A stretch of DNA of 64,000 nt from Sanderia malayensis (taxonomy: Eukaryota; Cnidaria; Scyphozoa; Semaeostomeae; Pelagiidae): positions 682,001-746,000 of the forward strand of contig RQOL01000828.1 of NCBI GenBank assembly GCA_013076295.1, read 5' to 3'. Made by a program: the position numbers and the translations under genes. Below are positions 1 through 11,796 of this stretch, in pieces. The notes beneath the pieces were generated by a model that did no database searches, was not told the origin of the DNA, and was given only the letters and a program-made list of their open reading frames with translations. Positions within the stretch are counted from its first letter, which is position 1. The number at the start of each line of letters is the position of its first letter.

Positions 1-297
1 CCGACCCCGAATATCAGCGGCTCACTTGCCCGAGGCAGTGTTGCCTAGCATTCGGCCGGCGGCTGTCTTTGTATAATGAGCCAACCCTAAATTTTTGCTA
101 TCAGCACCTCACCTGCGCAAGTCGGTATTGCCTTACCCAAAATTCTTGTTATTGGCAAGCTGATACCTGTGGGTGATGCCCCACTGGTGCGTTGTTGAGG
201 GCATCATGGAAGGCTGAAATTGCAGACCTGTGACAATTTATTGTGCTATACTCTTAATTTAACTCATAAAATTCTGCCAAAAAATCCAGCACAAAAT

Positions 298-2223
298 TTA
301 TAGAGCACCAAAAGAGATCAACTTCTTGTTTACAACACCAGCTAGAGCACTTTCCCCAGGACGATTCGTAATTATAAATTGAACCTGATCTTCTGGCAGC
401 TGCAATAAGTCCTGCAGCCGTCTGTGATATTTCCTTGTCTGCCAGGTTTTTCCTGAAATTTTCCAGGCCACCAGAATCGGGGAGTTGTTTTCCACCAGCG
501 GATGGGTGTTTCCCTGTGCCTCCCTTAACAGGGTTGGAAAAACTGGAAGCATAATTGGATCTTGTATTGACATTTCCAGTAGTTGCCCGTACCATGGTTG
601 TGTCTGCCATGTTGGGGTTATCAAAATCATAGAGACTTTTTCGACCCTGGCCTTTGCTGCTACTTGCCCCACAAGGGAGAAGGGTGGAAATGCATATGGG
701 TGCAGATGTGACCACTTCTGTTGCAAAGCATCTGTGGCCTGGCTGCTGGTATCCGGCTTCCATGCCATATATGCTGGGACCTGGTCTAGAGGCAAAGAGG
801 TCCGTGTCCGTGTGACTCAATTTCTGACAAATTCTTTGAAATAGTTGGGCGTAAAGCAACCATTTGCTCAAGTCTTGGAAGTGCCATGATGCCCGATCGG
901 CCTTGACACAGTTGTGACTCTGCCTGAGACCACTGCCCCCCTACTGACCTTCCCAAGCAATGAGCCCCCCAGCCCTTTTTCGAGGCATCTGTCCAAAGAA
1001 CAGCTTTTGCTTGAGGGATTTGAATCGGCCTTCCATTCGACAAATGAAGGTTGCTTAGCCACCATTTGATCTCCTGGAGTCAGTCTGAATCCAACATTAT
1101 TTTGTATTGATACGACCATGCCTCCCGCAGAGAATTGATCAGTTGGTGTTGTAAGTACCTCAGTTGTAACTGGGAGGGTCACACTGCCTGTGCTGTGGAG
1201 CATAGGGAGCCTATGAAGTTTACAAAGTGATATTCTTGTGTTTTCAAGGACATCTTGACGTTGCTCCAGCAGGTTATTTACTGTCTCTGTCGGCAATGTC
1301 AAGGTCAGTGTTACTGAATTTATTTCCATGCCCAAGAATTCCACTTTCTGTACTGGTGATAGCAGGGATTTCTTCTGATTTATCACAAATGCCAAATGTT
1401 GCAGGAGAAAAATTAGTGTGTCCTGAGCTATCAGTTACTCCCCTACAGACCTGGACATCAACTGCATGTCGTCCAAATAGATTATTATCCATATATTCAG
1501 TCGACGCATCAACGCTACTGGCACCTTTAATAGTTTGGTAAAAAGTTTTGGTGCAGGGCCTAACCCAAAACATAGGGAAAGAAACTCGTAAATTTTGCCC
1601 TCCCATTGAAACCGGAAAATTTTCTGTGCATCAGGTGCAGCGGAAGGCAAAAATATGCTACCTTTAGATCTATTTTCCGCATATAATCTTTCTCCTGCCA
1701 CAGCAGGAGAAAGATTATGCTTTTCCATATGCTTTTCCATATGCTTTTCCATTTCCTTCAACAGGTGAAGACCCTCCATTTTGAAATGTTGGTAGGGGAC
1801 AAAGGCGTTTAGCTGCTTTAAATTCGTCACTGGCCTGTTCCCCCCATCCTTTTTTCCCACAAAAACAAGTTGCTCAGGAGCTGGTCTTTCTGATAATTGA
1901 CCTCCTGAAACGCCCCTTTCCTCAACATGGCTTGAATCTCCTGATTGATCATGGTACTCTGTTCCCTGTTCATTTTTACCTGGCGAGGGGGCCGAAACTG
2001 TTTCTCAGTAAATGGGATTTTCAACCCTGATACAAGTTCTAAAACTTCCGGATTGCTTGTTAGAACTCTCCAATTCCTCGGTTACCACTAGGTTTTGAAA
2101 AGACCACTTTTCGCCCCCATTTTCTCTTTGAAAAGAGGGGCCCTTCCGAAAGGGTTGTTTCTTTTCCACTCCTTGCCTCCGGTAAACTTCCTTTGACTCC
2201 TTCTTTACCTTGGCCGTGTCCAA
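298..2223 (-). pseudogene. DIRS reverse transcriptase / RNase H, frameshifted
   Basis: Open stretches in three minus-strand frames together cover a DIRS polymerase: the N-terminal palm (about 2020-1830), the finger and palm region with the IYLDDM active-site motif (about 1860-1435), the connection region (about 1395-870), an RNase H segment with a WTDAS motif (about 1040-786) and a C-terminal segment rich in PPF and PTWxTQPW motifs (795-298). Frames overlap at their ends, as expected from single-base indels. Between the N-terminal part and the active site lies a threefold 12-base repeat encoding Met-Glu-Lys-His units (about 1718-1754) and a perfect 16-base hairpin (1683-1718); both disrupt the conserved core. 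Not a functional gene. Confidence 0.75.
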
Positions 2224-2526
2224 GACATGCTTCCTAAATGTGTCTTTTACTTAGTTTCAACTGTAATAACGTGGATTCATGTGCAATTAGTGCCAATGAA
2301 TGTTAGTATCACTGAAAACTAGCAAATGCATGTGTATTTTATTTGTGAACGAATGTTAATATCATTGAAAAGAAGTAATTGCATATGTATCTTACTCCCC
2401 CCCCCCTCACAAAAATTCACTACATATGCAACACATGAAAAATTAGAGTAATGCAAGTTTTCTTTTGAATGTATAACAAATTAACAAAATGTAAATACCA
2501 AGTCAATCGCTTCTTCGGTTTATTAA

Positions 2527-3060
2527 AGGTAGAAACTTTCGCGGGAAGAAACTTACGCGAGGCGAAAAAAACGCGAAATTTCTGGAATTAACTTTCGCGT
2601 TTTAGGCAAAATCGGATATTTTGCGAGAATAAATTTTCGCGAATTCCAAGTCTGAACAGAAACTTTAAACAGAAGCATTGAAGTAGTTTTTATTCAAAGG
2701 GAAACTTTTTCATAAATTTTTCTCATTTTACAACGTTAACAGAAGAAGAACAATATTGTAATAAGTCAGCTTCGTTTCCATATTCACTCTGCCTTTTCTG
2801 CTTTCCCTTTAATGAAACTAACTCCATGAAACTAACTAATGAATAAATATTTTTCTTTGTTAATCGCCGTTCACTCTGGGATTGGCAGTTTTTCACAATA
2901 GCGTCTTTGCGAGAATAAATTTTCGCGAATTTCCAATTTTGAAATTTTTATCAAGAATAAACTTTCGCGAATTTCATGTTTTAGAAAGTTTCGCGCAATA
3001 AACTTTCGCGAATTTTGGCCAAAAACGCGAAAATCGCGAAAGTTTCTTCCCGCGAAATCT
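2527..3060. mobile_element. TTAA-flanked TTCGCG-rich nonautonomous element, copy 1
   Basis: A 534-base element flanked by TTAA at 2523-2526 and 3061-3064. Both ends carry inverted copies of GAAACTTTCGCGGGAAGAAAC-like sequence, and the interior is full of CTTTCGCGAATTT motifs in both orientations. A second copy (21623-22162) matches over its whole length, which fixes the boundaries independently. No coding capacity. TTAA targets are used by piggyBac and Kolobok transposases; which mobilised this family cannot be told from the window. Confidence 0.75.
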
Positions 3061-3448
3061 TTAAAGTAGATAACAGTTGACCAATTACTTGTCCAGATTG
3101 GATCCATATCATTAAGGACGGGGTTTCCACTTTTGGGAACAACCTCTGGAATATCTGACTCGTCGTCAAAATCAACATCATCAATTGCGTGTCATTCAAG
3201 CTCTTGAAAGGCCATTGCACACAAAAATTCATTTTGGCAACAATTCATTTTACATGACATAAAAACGGAAAACAACTTCTTTATTGACAAATCCAAATAA
3301 AATTTCATGTCAAATTTTGTTATACCGTGACGCCACGGACTTGAAATAAGTACTACCCACCCCCCTCATTTACCTTCACGCTGCGTCACGAAAGACCTGA
3401 AGAACCACCCACCCCCCTAGCGTGACGTAATTATTGAACGGCCCCTAA

Positions 3449-3728
3449 GAGGCCATGCCAGAGGGAAGTTTCCAATCATATTGGGATTCTTCTGTAAATG
3501 CTTCGAACCGTTTCCTTTTCGTTACTGGTTCAGCAGAATCCGACTCAGGTTCGTCTGAAGATTCGTCTTCGTCAGAGCCAGAAGACTCACTGACGACAGG
3601 AGAACGTGGCCTTTTCCTTCAGCCCGTTTTTGACTTGCTGCCTGAACGTTTTGGCTCCTTGGCCTCAGGCAAGTTGCCTGCGGTGTCTTCTGACCCGCTC
3701 AGTCTGTCTTTGTTGCTCGGGTCCTCCA
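3449..3728 (-). pseudogene. N-terminus of DIRS gag-like ORF, frameshifted
   Basis: Reading down from an ATG at 3728, about 36 codons lead to a stop near 3620. A second frame carries on with an acidic Ser/Glu/Asp-rich stretch, a short basic cluster and a WKLPSGM motif before a stop near 3450. This combination of acidic linker and W-x-LP-x-GMA motif is characteristic of the first ORF of animal DIRS elements. The position upstream of the DIRS polymerase on the same strand fits. One frameshift is needed to join the two frames, and the remainder of gag is missing. Confidence 0.5.
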
Positions 3729-3859
3729 TTATTTTGAAGATTCAAAAGGATTAGAGAATCAAGCAATTTTCTTTAAAACCTTTCGCGTCCGTCTTGCTCC
3801 AGAGATGAGCTAAAAGAAGATGGGGGGAGTCTGGGCTCCAATGTGAGTCGAGAATGGAC

Positions 3860-4380
3860 TCTAAGCCAGTATTAGATCGACGGAGATTTTATAAAATAAA
3901 ATTTGCCCAAGAATTCGACTGGCCTTGCAGTACTGTATGGGTAAGCCTTGACGTTTGCTTTAATTCGATGCCTTTCATTTTGTCAAAAGTGTTTTTATCA
4001 ATGAAATTTATCGTCGATCCAGTATCAACTAAAACAGGAAATTGATGTCCAGTCCACCAACTGTAGCATTTACTTTTTGACTTCGTTTTAATTGGTTTGG
4101 TGTTGAATTTCCAACTGTATACAAGTACTCATCATTACTTTCACTTTCGTGCAGCAGTGGTCTGACTGCAATCCATTCGCTTGCATTCGGATCACGTGAT
4201 TTCTGCAGCTTTGAAGGTATTGAGCTTTGATATGGAATGTCGATGAAGTCATTTGCTTTTTGAATTTCCGAATGGCGTTTTGCACATTGCTTGGCAGATG
4301 GATGATCTGCAACTAAAATCGCTGCGGGAATGGCTTTTTGCTGTGCCAGATTTCAGTACGTTAAAATGGATTTGAATAGT
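3860..4380 (-). pseudogene. Ty3/gypsy gag zinc-knuckle and protease fragment
   Basis: On the minus strand a degraded frame shows a zinc-knuckle-like HPSAKQCAKRH segment (about 4310-4260) followed about 80 codons later by an aspartic protease motif DTGSTINF (about 4030-4000) and its following hydrophobic strand. This is the usual gag-end to protease order of a gypsy-type retrotransposon. Single-base shifts interrupt the frame before the DTG motif. The fragment ends at the presumed DIRS junction near 3850. It could belong to the same element as the gypsy integrase and polymerase at 7790-9060, separated by a BEL insertion, but this cannot be shown. Confidence 0.55.
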
Positions 4381-4449
4381 GTCAGGATCAACAGAATCAT
4401 GACGTTTGTACTAGACTTTAGCTCCAATCCTTGCATACCTCGATGAGGT

Positions 4450-4906
4450 TTCTCTTGGCATAGCTTCCTTCCTGCTTTTGGCTGAATTTTTAAGTAAAAC
4501 GTTTTATGTCAAGTTGTGGGGAATTTTGCGTAAATAGCCCTGTGCTCGAATATAGCTCCCAGTGACACTAAATAACTCACAATTTTGATATGACTCTGAA
4601 TGCTGATCGTGATTGCTAACTACTGAAGTTTACAGGCATATATACGATTCTTATGGAAACTTCTCGAACCTATTGCGTAAGAATCTAAATTTAATACTGT
4701 TAGAAACTTCTCAAAAGAGCTAGAACAACTATCACGATGCTAAATATGAAACTAGAGAATATGATTACATTAAAGTATGCCTAAATGGCAGATAGGATAA
4801 TTGTAGTTACATAGGTGTTTAAATATGGATTAAGGTAAGGTCTCTAGAATGTTCCAAAACTTCTGACAAAGAGTACACCCTGATTTAGCACGCACTCCCC
4901 CTATTA
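4450..4906 (-). repeat. Possible polypurine tract and 3' LTR of the BEL/Pao element
   Basis: Just downstream (minus strand) of the end of the BEL integrase similarity lies a purine run, AATAGGGGGAG, at about 4895-4905, followed directly by TG, the usual first dinucleotide of an LTR. The following 400 or so bases are non-coding. No matching second LTR was found, so the lower boundary is arbitrary. Confidence 0.3.
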
Positions 4907-7760
4907 AAGCGTGTCTACTACTTTAATATTCCGACTGAGTTCGTCCTTTTCTTCAAGTGCCACGCTCATGATCCGATTCTTTGCATGCGACTTCGCTTGT
5001 CTGCGAGGGTGACAGATTTCTGATGCATTTAGACTTTGTTTCGGCACAAACATTGGGACTTCTGGTTCAGTGGTGTCTCTTGCACATCTTCTCCTATCTC
5101 CAAATCACAGACGAGTTGCAGTGATCTCCCAACGATGTAGCCGTAGCCCAGCCGTATCTCGAATCCTCGAGCAGTGCCATCTGAGCCTTGGATGTGCTTT
5201 ATAATCCTCCCGATCTTCTAATTAGCCTTATCCTTTACATCGTCTTTCAGAAGAACAACAGATCCTCCTTTTAGAACTTTGGGTTTTTATCATTTTGGTG
5301 TCTTCCTGTTTCTTCTAATGCTTTTACATAATCCCCCATCCATCTTTTACGCAATTGCTCTTTCGTCCTTTGTAGATGGATCAATTGTTCAGCTGATCTC
5401 TCCTACGGTTCCATATTCTCGAAGTCTTCTTTCAGTTTAATGGAATGACCTCCTCTTGTGAGAATATTTTGCGCCATTACCAGTTGATCAAATTTTTCCC
5501 CCTTCATTATGCCGATAAGACGTTAGAAGAACCCTTCCCACCATGGGGTTCTTGCCATGCTGAATCTCCAGCTGGTCCATCCTTCTGGCAGATAGTTCAT
5601 CAAGATGTGACCGTTCTTCAATCTCTTTAGCCATTTGTTCGTAGTGATGAATGCTTTTGCGTTTTCGCTGATCATCATCTTTGGTGTACCTCTTGTTGCC
5701 ATAAATTCCTTGAAAGCGACCTTGAATTCTTCTGCTGTCATATCTTTACATAGCTTAAGGTGAAATGTTCTTGTGCTAGGGCATGTGAACAGTGCCGCAT
5801 ATGCTTTTCCAACTTTATTTTTGTTCTGCTTGTATTTGATGGTTCCTGCAAAATCCACTCTAGTAACGGTGAACAGCTCATCCATCACAACACGGAAATC
5901 AGGTAGCATTGATTTAGTTGCGGGTGTAGCGGTTTTGCTGAGAATCTTTTACAGCAGTTACAATTTCGGACCAAGTTCTTCACAACTGTTCTCAGTCTAG
6001 AAACCCAAAATTTGTCTCTGACGGTGCCCATTGTAGCTGATGCGCCATTATGCAACACCTTGTTGTGATTCGCTGCGATGATTAGATCTGTTAACTTATG
6101 TTTTCTTGCCAGGCAAATCGGATTGTAGTTTGGAATTCGACCATTATACCTCATTATCCCTCTTTATTCTGACATCTGATAAACCGCATGATATACGCTG
6201 TAATTCTTAGCATCTTGTTATAAGGATGCTTAAGCAGCAGTGTTTCGAGGTTTGTTGTTTCTGGTTCCGTGGCTATCAGCTGGTTTTTCCCTCTCTCAAA
6301 CCTTTCTTTTAGTGACTGACTCGTCTCTCATACTTCAGGTTGCTCAGGCTATTCTTCATTGTTTGCAAGCCAAAGAGGACCTTTCTTCCAAAATTGATTA
6401 CATTTCTTGGGACTAACTCCCCTGCTCCCAGGTTCTGCCGGATTATCGTTGGTTGGGGCGTATTGCCACTGAAAAAGTCCTTCTCTTCGATGACTCTGGT
6501 TCTGTTTCTCGCGCCCTGAGTCCATCTTCCTTGATCCTGTAGCCAGTCTAACACGGTTGTACTCTCAACCTATCGCTGAAATTCGCTTATCGTACAATCA
6601 GACTGCGTGTTCTTCAGGTGGCTCATCAGTCGGCTACGCATGTGTGCTGCTATTAATTCGAGTTGCGGGATTGACGTATTTCTTGAAGCAATCCTTGATT
6701 TCGCTGCTAACAGCTTGCTTTCTGCCTGGATACCTTCGTAGTGAGAAACCACATACACAGCTGCAGCAACTGCCAATTTATTGGTATCAGAGCATCCACG
6801 CACAGTCATTTTTGATGGTTTTCTTTTTGTCACACTTCGAGGAATGGATATTGTTGGACATTGCTCCAGCTTTTTCCCGTCGGTTCCAGAGATCTTGAAT
6901 ATTTTTCGGTGGTTCTTCATCCCATGACATTTTCAGTAGACAGAATTCACTGTATATGATCTTCCTGACAATTATCACCTGTGCCGCAATTCCTAATGGG
7001 TCAAAAATTCCATTTATCGCTGAATGCATTTTCCTTTTCATAACAATGTCACCATCCAAGCCTTTGATGCAATGTTCGAAACTGATTTCGATTATGTCCT
7101 TTGACTTGTTCCATGGTATTCCGATATTCCCAGGATCTTTCTTTCGTCAGCGTGTGTTCCAACAGTGGTTTTTGCATATGTTTCTTCTAGATTGGCCTCT
7201 TGACGTACTTCTGCGCCATGCTCTGTTAGCCCTACGTTGCTGTGCCATTGTGTAAAGTGAAGCCGCCGGCTGCCATAATCTCCACACTTTCTTCTTTGAA
7301 TCTGATCAACTCTTCCTTGCTGTCGTCTGAGCACTAGACGTCACCAACATACGTATTCTTCTACAAAGGTTCCACAGTCTTTGGACACTTGTCTTGGTAA
7401 GGATGCAGATGCTAGCTTAACGTTGCAACCAAAATATAAGGACTTGAGGCAGACCCAAATATCACTTGAGTAAAACAGTATTCTTCGATCGTTCTGCTTT
7501 CCAAATTGCTGTACCACAATAGGCGCAGAGCATCCCTATCTTCTGTTTTGATTTTGATCTGTAGAAAGGCCTTCTGTATGTCTCCCGTGACACAATATTG
7601 ATGCATTCTGTTCTTCAGGAGGATATCGAATATCAACGGCTGTAGAGGCGGGCCCGTTTCCAGTAGGTCTTTCAAGGAAGGACCTTGCGAAGTGTTGCAT
7701 ATAAAAATTTATTCTCTGAACGTTCTGGAAATCCATCAAGTACAATCTTTCCCTCTTTTT
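4900..7760 (-). mobile_element. BEL/Pao LTR retrotransposon pol, degraded
   Basis: Minus-strand fragments in several frames follow the order of a BEL/Pao polyprotein. Reverse transcriptase is at about 7760-7410 (LETGPPLQPLIFDILL, then DIQKAFLQI). The Pao-specific region after RT is at about 7060-6790 (IFDPLGI, then a WDE motif), and the following RNase H-like part is at about 6650 (PQLELI). The integrase zinc-binding domain is at 6150-5890 (H-x-H then NCNCC), the integrase core at 5909-5523 (VDFAG, CPSTRTFHL, then a PWWEG motif), and a basic C-terminal domain is readable down to about 4930. Multiple frameshifts and stops make it inactive. The abrupt change to gypsy-type RT at about 7780 marks a junction with another element. 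Confidence 0.75.
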
Positions 7761-7789
7761 GCTGTTGTTGTTCCGCCATGGCCATTCTG

Positions 7790-9060
7790 AGCTGTCATCT
7801 GAGGTCATTCGGTTTCACTGGGATTTGCCAAAAGCCAGACTGTAAATTCAAGGCTGTAAACCAAGCAGCATTCTCTAAAGCGTCTAGTGTTTCGTCTATT
7901 CTTGGAAACGGATGAGCATCTTTCTTCGTTTCAGAATTCAGGCGACGATAATCAACGCAGAATCAAAAACTCGCCATTCGGCTTCTCTAGCAGAGGAACA
8001 CAACTACTCCAGGGGCTTGCTGAAGGTTGAATAACATTGGAGATCAACATCTTCTGAACTTATTTAGCGATCTGTTGTCTCTTCATCTCAAGTGCACTGT
8101 AAGGCCGCTGTTTTCTTGAACATCAATCGGATGCTGTATCAAATGGGTTGTCTTCAACTGATCTTTCTTCGGCCAAACTCGATGTTTTCGCAAGACGTCA
8201 AGCAGATGTGTTTGCTGTTCTTCTGAAAGATGACTGATCTTGAGGTTTCCTGTGATCTGCGATGCCATCGTGAATTCGTCCGTCATCAACTGCATTGACT
8301 TCAACAATGAATGGTTTCAGATTTGTCACTTTTATGCCAGGCTGTAAGAAGAGTTATCTCTATTTGCATGTGTGATGCATTGTGTCATAATAGCTATTAA
8401 GTAATTATGCTTAACGTTTTGCAAAATCGACAATTAACCGTGGCTCTAAAAAATCATCTGAAATCCACATGGTTTCTCCGCTCGCAAGCTTTACAAATAT
8501 TTCGTTTCTGACCGTCCTTTTTCATTTCTAGTTCGCGTTTTATCAAGCATCCGTTCCACCGATTTGCTGACTGCTTCCAAATTGTCCGATTTATCGAGTT
8601 TCAATCTGTTCACATTTACAATTGGGTATCTTCTTGGGTTGCCCATATTCAACTTTACATTCTCTTGAGACACAATTTCTATAACCTGATACGGTCCCAG
8701 CCAATGATTGCAATCTAAGCCACTCTTCTGTTCGCCGGCTTTTACATGGACCGAATCATTCACCTTGAAACTTGCGGTTTCCGTGTTACCATGTTCAGCT
8801 GTTTATCATATATACTTTTGTGTTGTTCCTTCCCATTTTTGTTCAATTTACGGACCACTCTATGTGCGTCACGTAAATTGTTTATTCTTTCTACAAGAAA
8901 GTATTTGCAATATAGTTTCGTTGATGGTTGTAGTTGTACCTTTGGAGAGACTTTGAATTGTCATCCAAACATTAGAAATGCCGGGTTTTTTAAGAACTGC
9001 GGTGTAGTCTTGTTAGTAACATATTCAGCTCTATGAACATTGTCATCAGCTTCTTTGCCA
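7790..9060 (-). mobile_element. Ty3/gypsy fragment with integrase upstream of reverse transcriptase
   Basis: Reading down from about 9060, the minus strand shows the end of a gypsy integrase. There is a TPAFLMFG-like motif near 8980, an Asn/Arg-rich helix near 8880, and at 8763-8491 the C-terminal domain with WLGPYQVIEI and the RYPIVNVNRLK motif. After a 180-base gap come the RT N-terminal linker (about 8307-8083, containing LSEEQQTHLLDVLRKH) and the RT fingers and palm (about 8040-7800, with VDYRRLN-like and LNLQSGFWQ motifs). In most gypsy elements RT precedes integrase; integrase first is the order known from the Gmr1 branch. The frames are broken by shifts, and the RT is cut at the BEL junction. 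Confidence 0.65.
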
Positions 9061-9730
9061 ATAACCATTTTCTATGAAGATCGGCAAGGCGTCTGTCTCC
9101 TCTACGCCACTACAAAACATCGTGCCAACATTTTATGCCAAAATTGATAGTCTCTATATTTCGCTATTTCTCTACTTCGCCAGAGTATTTCGCCAAACAC
9201 AGTTAGCCCAAAGTATATGTAGCAAACGTCCATGTGAATACTTGGTATATTCAAGAATTTATTGAAATGTCGTTTCGCTTGTCTTAAAGATTATTCATGT
9301 GTATACTAAGTTTAAGTATGATTCGTAATGTTAGCCGTGGGGAGTTAGCCAAGGATGAGCAATTTCCCTGCAGGAGGGTTGTTTTTCTTAAATTTGATTG
9401 GTTGAAACTTGTTAATTGTGTTAGGCAATGTATATATATGTGTGTTGAAATTCAGAATAGGTCAGAATGTTCATGGAAAGTCAATTGTAAATTATGTATA
9501 TCATTGATTCCTAATGCTCTAAGAACGTGTGTTTGATCGTTCCTGAATCGTTCTAAAAACGAACCCACAGAAAATGGGGGGGGGTTCTGAAAAGGAACTC
9601 CCTGGATACCACATATCATAACTTCATTGATTGGCTGCATGTATAGCTTTAATTTAGAGCTTAACATTGAACAATAATCAGACTAAAATTTCGTGAGGAT
9701 TTACGGTATATAAGCGGTAGTGAAGATTAA
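9061..9730. other. No gene seen
   Basis: Low-complexity AT-rich sequence with a short G run near 9578. Short open frames exist on both strands but none has recognisable motifs or splice context. Confidence 0.5.
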
Positions 9731-11461
9731 AGGGCTACTCTCACCATATTTTTTTATTTCATTTCTGGGTAGTTTTTGACGTAAAAACAGGTACTGCACT
9801 TTGTAAATTTCGAAATTCGCTCATTAACACCTCTTTTCACGGCTCCAAAAGTGCGATTTTCAGGCCATTTCTGAAAATGTCGCGCAACATGAAACGATCT
9901 GGGCCGAGGTTGTGTGACGTAGATGACGGAACGCAAAAAAACTTCTCTCTTTGGCTTCAGTATGGAAAAATCAACGTCGCGTCCGGTTTTCTCCCTTGTT
10001 TTCAATGATAAATACAAATGTTTTTTCAAACCACTTCAACACCATCATTACAAAGCTTATTGACATCTCCCCGTGTGTTTTTTTTAATTTTCGGCATTGT
10101 TAAGGGCTGAAAATTGACCCCAAAGCTGATGCAGTGACAATGGATTTTTCCAGTATTCACACGCCTCACGTTGTTATCTGTTCATCACTCAACCTCTTCC
10201 TTCCTTTCATTTGCGTTATAAACAACCAACTATTCGTGAATATAATAAATTTGTTTGTCGTTTCCATTTCCATCAGTTCTATAATCTATTTTATCAAGTT
10301 TTGCCGTGTGCTTGGTTTTAGCAAGATAATTATGGATTATTTTTGTCTTTAGCTACTACTTGGGTTTTTGTCAAAGATATTGAAATGCTAAAGTGATGCG
10401 CCGTTAAAAAATTGCTCAAATTGAAATTGTTTGGTTGACATAACCATGGAGTTCTTGTTATAAATTATATACCTTTGTGATTACATTGAAACCTAAGGCA
10501 AAGTAAAGGTGTATATTGTTGACAAAGTCAGACAATATGATCAAAACTAGAACACCAGTATGAAGCCCAACATTGTGCTGGAAAGTTTTTCTTCGAATTC
10601 ACATTGAACTTGTGAAATCTTCGATCTCTGGACATTAATGTTCACACTCCTGGAAGGGATTTTCTAGTTTTTCTACACAGCTATGACCATAACTGCACTT
10701 GAAATATTACCAAAATATGAGCTGCTGCTTCAAATACACACCAGATAAGACAAATAGGGTTATTTTCATGCATTATTAATCCAAAATAGCGGAATTCTGC
10801 TTTACCCGTGCCAGAACCTGTTCGGCCTAGCAATTTTACAATTTAGCAATTTTTAACTGACCCGATTTGGTTTAAATCTTATAAATGCATAAATAAGAGC
10901 TCACCAATTTTCCATACTATTAATTCTATCGAAAAATTGTTGAAAGAGAGCTTGCACCTCTTTAATTGAATAGATTTCGAATTCATATTGTTGTTTAAAA
11001 CTATCCCGCACCACTGAAGACTGTATGTGAAGCTCGCTCGAGACTGCGACGTTGAGGTCGAAAAACATGCCGGCTTGCAGCATAAGCGTGAGCAAATCAT
11101 CCTCATTTTTGTAAAAAACTCACTCTTTTCATGATAAACGAGGCATCAACAGATTCCACAGATCCTGAACTAGTTCGTGGCACGATTTAATTTTTTAAAT
11201 GCGACTTGGTTTTGACCATAATATGCAAAACATTGAATTGGTACTGAACACAATAAAATAAATTTCATGCGTTCCGGCATCTACGTCACACCGGCCTCGC
11301 CCCAGTTTTCTTTTTGCCCGACTTTTTTCTGAAAATCGCACTTTTAGAGCCGTGAAAAGAGGTGTTAATGAGCGAATTTCGAAATTTAAAAAGTGCAGTA
11401 CCTGTTTTTACGTCAAAAACTACCCAGAAATGAAATAAAAAAATATGGTGAGAGTAGCCCT
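9731..11461. mobile_element. TTAA-flanked transposon with ~230-base inverted ends
   Basis: Flanked by TTAA at 9727-9730 and 11462-11465. The two ends are inverted copies of each other starting AGGGCTACTCTCACC and stay alignable for about 230 bases, with a few mismatches and a more diverged inner part. A short relative at 36678-36786 shares the same termini. No transposase domain is recognised in the 1.2 kb interior. One minus-strand stretch (about 11098-10905) encodes some 60 residues bounded by an acceptor-like AG and a GTGAGC donor-like sequence, so it may be a transposase exon or a captured host exon. The TTAA target and AGGG start would suit a Kolobok-like or piggyBac-like element; this is inference. 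Confidence 0.75.
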
Positions 11462-11796
11462 TTAAGTATTGATTACAGTTAATGAATATTTGAAAAATAC
11501 AATTAGAAACAATGCTTAAAGACGCTAATTTTTTCAGGTTTTAACTTTACTTTACTCTATTGAACATCAAACATCAGGCGATTATTTGTTTATTCTTAAA
11601 ATTAAATGTTCATGCATTTATAACTATTTCACAGGATACCAGCAAGTCCACATCAAATTTTACAGCTCTAGACATTTCTTATCTCAGTATCACTCAGATC
11701 CTGGCAAGCAAGGTCCCCCGTTTTCATGGCGACACACATAAATTTGACAATAATAACTCAAGTCCACTGCCATGTGAAATAAAATGGGCTTGTATG

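Larger units (their letters stand above)
1..3850 (-). mobile_element. Degraded DIRS-type (tyrosine recombinase) retrotransposon
   Basis: Minus-strand element whose parts occur in the order gag-like start (3728 down), reverse transcriptase and RNase H (2223 to 298), then a piece resembling the start of a DIRS tyrosine recombinase (about 230 to 160). The polymerase has the YLDD-type active site and RNase H wording typical of DIRS elements rather than of LTR elements. Several frameshifts and stops break every frame, and a 534-base TTAA-flanked element sits between gag and polymerase. The 5' boundary near 3850 is a guess, based on where an unrelated gypsy protease fragment stops; the 3' end lies outside the window. 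No inverted terminal repeats or internal complementary region could be identified here. A dead copy. Confidence 0.75.

Noticed and set aside
254..871. A 205-codon minus-strand frame overlapping the DIRS RNase H region
   Set aside because: It is an out-of-frame reading of the DIRS polymerase, which is better explained by the frames with conserved motifs.
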